A program made the position numbers and the translations under genes. The notes beneath the pieces are model-generated. The model searched no databases, was not told the origin of the DNA, and was given only the letters and a program-made list of their open reading frames with translations. From positions 63,656,692 through 63,720,691 of the forward strand of contig OY987299.1 in the NCBI GenBank assembly GCA_963920635.1: a stretch of 64,000 nucleotides of DNA. The letters are read 5' to 3'. Positions 63,541 to 64,000 of this stretch are shown piece by piece (the first letter of the stretch is position 1; each line of letters starts with the position of its first letter). The DNA is from Pseudeuparius sepicola (lineage: Eukaryota; Arthropoda; Insecta; Coleoptera; Anthribidae).

Positions 63541-64000
63541 AATATTTAGACTTCTTATTATTAAATACAGGGCCGCATTAGAAAAAAATGAATGGAAAAA
63601 AATGAATTTTTAGTATAATTGTCTCAAAACATTTTAAAAATATTTTGTGTCATACATCATGGTATTTTCAATGAAAAGTGCTTTCAAAATCCGAAAAAAA
63701 GTCCAGGTCCGTATTTAAAAAAATAAAGTTGAAGGTGGTTTCTCAAAAACGAAACGTTGTAGAACAAATCTAAAAACGCCATCTTAAAGCCCGTTAAAAA
63801 GTGCCATAAGAAAGTGTTCTTCTTTTTTTTCTATCTGTGATAACAACTTCAGAAAAAAATAAAATCGAAAACGAAAAAAGATATTAGAAATCTGTTTGTG
63901 CCATTTTATTGACCTCGAAATTGCGCAACTTTTTCCCCATTTAACCGTTGCTCTATCTCTCACCGTTTGCAATATCCCCATGCTGTTCATTCTTATCCGG
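63541..64000. other. no gene; repeat remnants
   Basis: 63565-63730 resembles an imperfect inverted repeat related to 24053-24317 (CAGGGCCGCATTAGAAAAAA / CCAGGTCCGTATTTAAAAAA). The - frame at 63784-63990 has no recognised domain. Confidence 0.4.

Larger units (their letters stand above)
59506..64000 (+). other. Collagen IV intron, continues past the window
   Basis: Opens with GTAAGT at 59506. All features to the right edge lie in it if the gene continues. The stretch 59930-60261 shows nothing recognisable. Confidence 0.7.

Overview
This is a window of AT-rich animal nuclear DNA, almost certainly from an insect with a large, repeat-swollen genome. The only clearly functional host gene is a type IV collagen gene on the + strand. 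The rest is mostly decayed transposable elements of types common in beetles and hemipterans: foldback elements ending in CAGGGTG, mariner-like transposases with a DUF4817-type N-terminus, piggyBac, Penelope, Ty3/gypsy, R2-type LINEs, hAT and MULE. I cannot decide the order of insect from the sequence alone. Nothing suggests bacterial or plasmid DNA; there are no operons, rRNA genes or CRISPR arrays.

The host gene. Four collagen exons (35589-35786, 57229-57273, 57333-57414, 59303-59505) have canonical GT/AG sites and compatible phases. They encode the cysteine-bearing N-terminal (7S) part and the first Gly-X-Y repeats of a collagen IV alpha chain. The first and second of these exons are separated by a 21.4-kb intron packed with transposons, the second and third by only 59 bp. 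The signal-peptide exon lies upstream of the first exon seen or outside the window, and the gene continues past the right edge. A THAP-domain first exon (24650-24720) and a broken two-exon THAP gene (53842-54437) are the other host-like or domesticated-type coding traces.

Layout. 1-4850: a terminal-inverted-repeat element holding a hairpin and a TTAA-flanked, internally deleted piggyBac, followed by a Penelope-like element with a 12-bp target duplication. 4850-14800: foldback and inverted-repeat elements, including one with a mariner-type transposase start codon region in both arms, and a dying mariner-like transposase. 14800-17500: a Ty3/gypsy gag-protease remnant on the - strand with primer-binding site and LTR piece. 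17500-35580: foldback repeats, GC-rich repeat islands, two LINE fragments, a tyrosine-recombinase remnant, a SINE-like unit with a tRNA-Met-like core, and a TA-flanked MITE inside a LINE. 35787-57228 (the big collagen intron): several repeat families in two or more copies, a hAT element with 8-bp target duplications, an R2-superclade LINE, a chimeric gypsy integrase/gag join, a YqaJ-type nuclease ORF split by a foldback element, an unrecognised pair of convergent ORFs, a short hAT MITE and a pogo-type transposase with a degenerate PHD-like finger. 57229-64000: three collagen exons, a tRNA-like sequence, a TTAA-flanked foldback, further foldbacks and a MULE-type transposase remnant.

The elements do not work together as a system. 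They record nested insertion, and in several cases the target-site duplication lets the order of events be read directly. Coordinates of degenerate repeats are approximate to some tens of bases; all alignments were made by eye.
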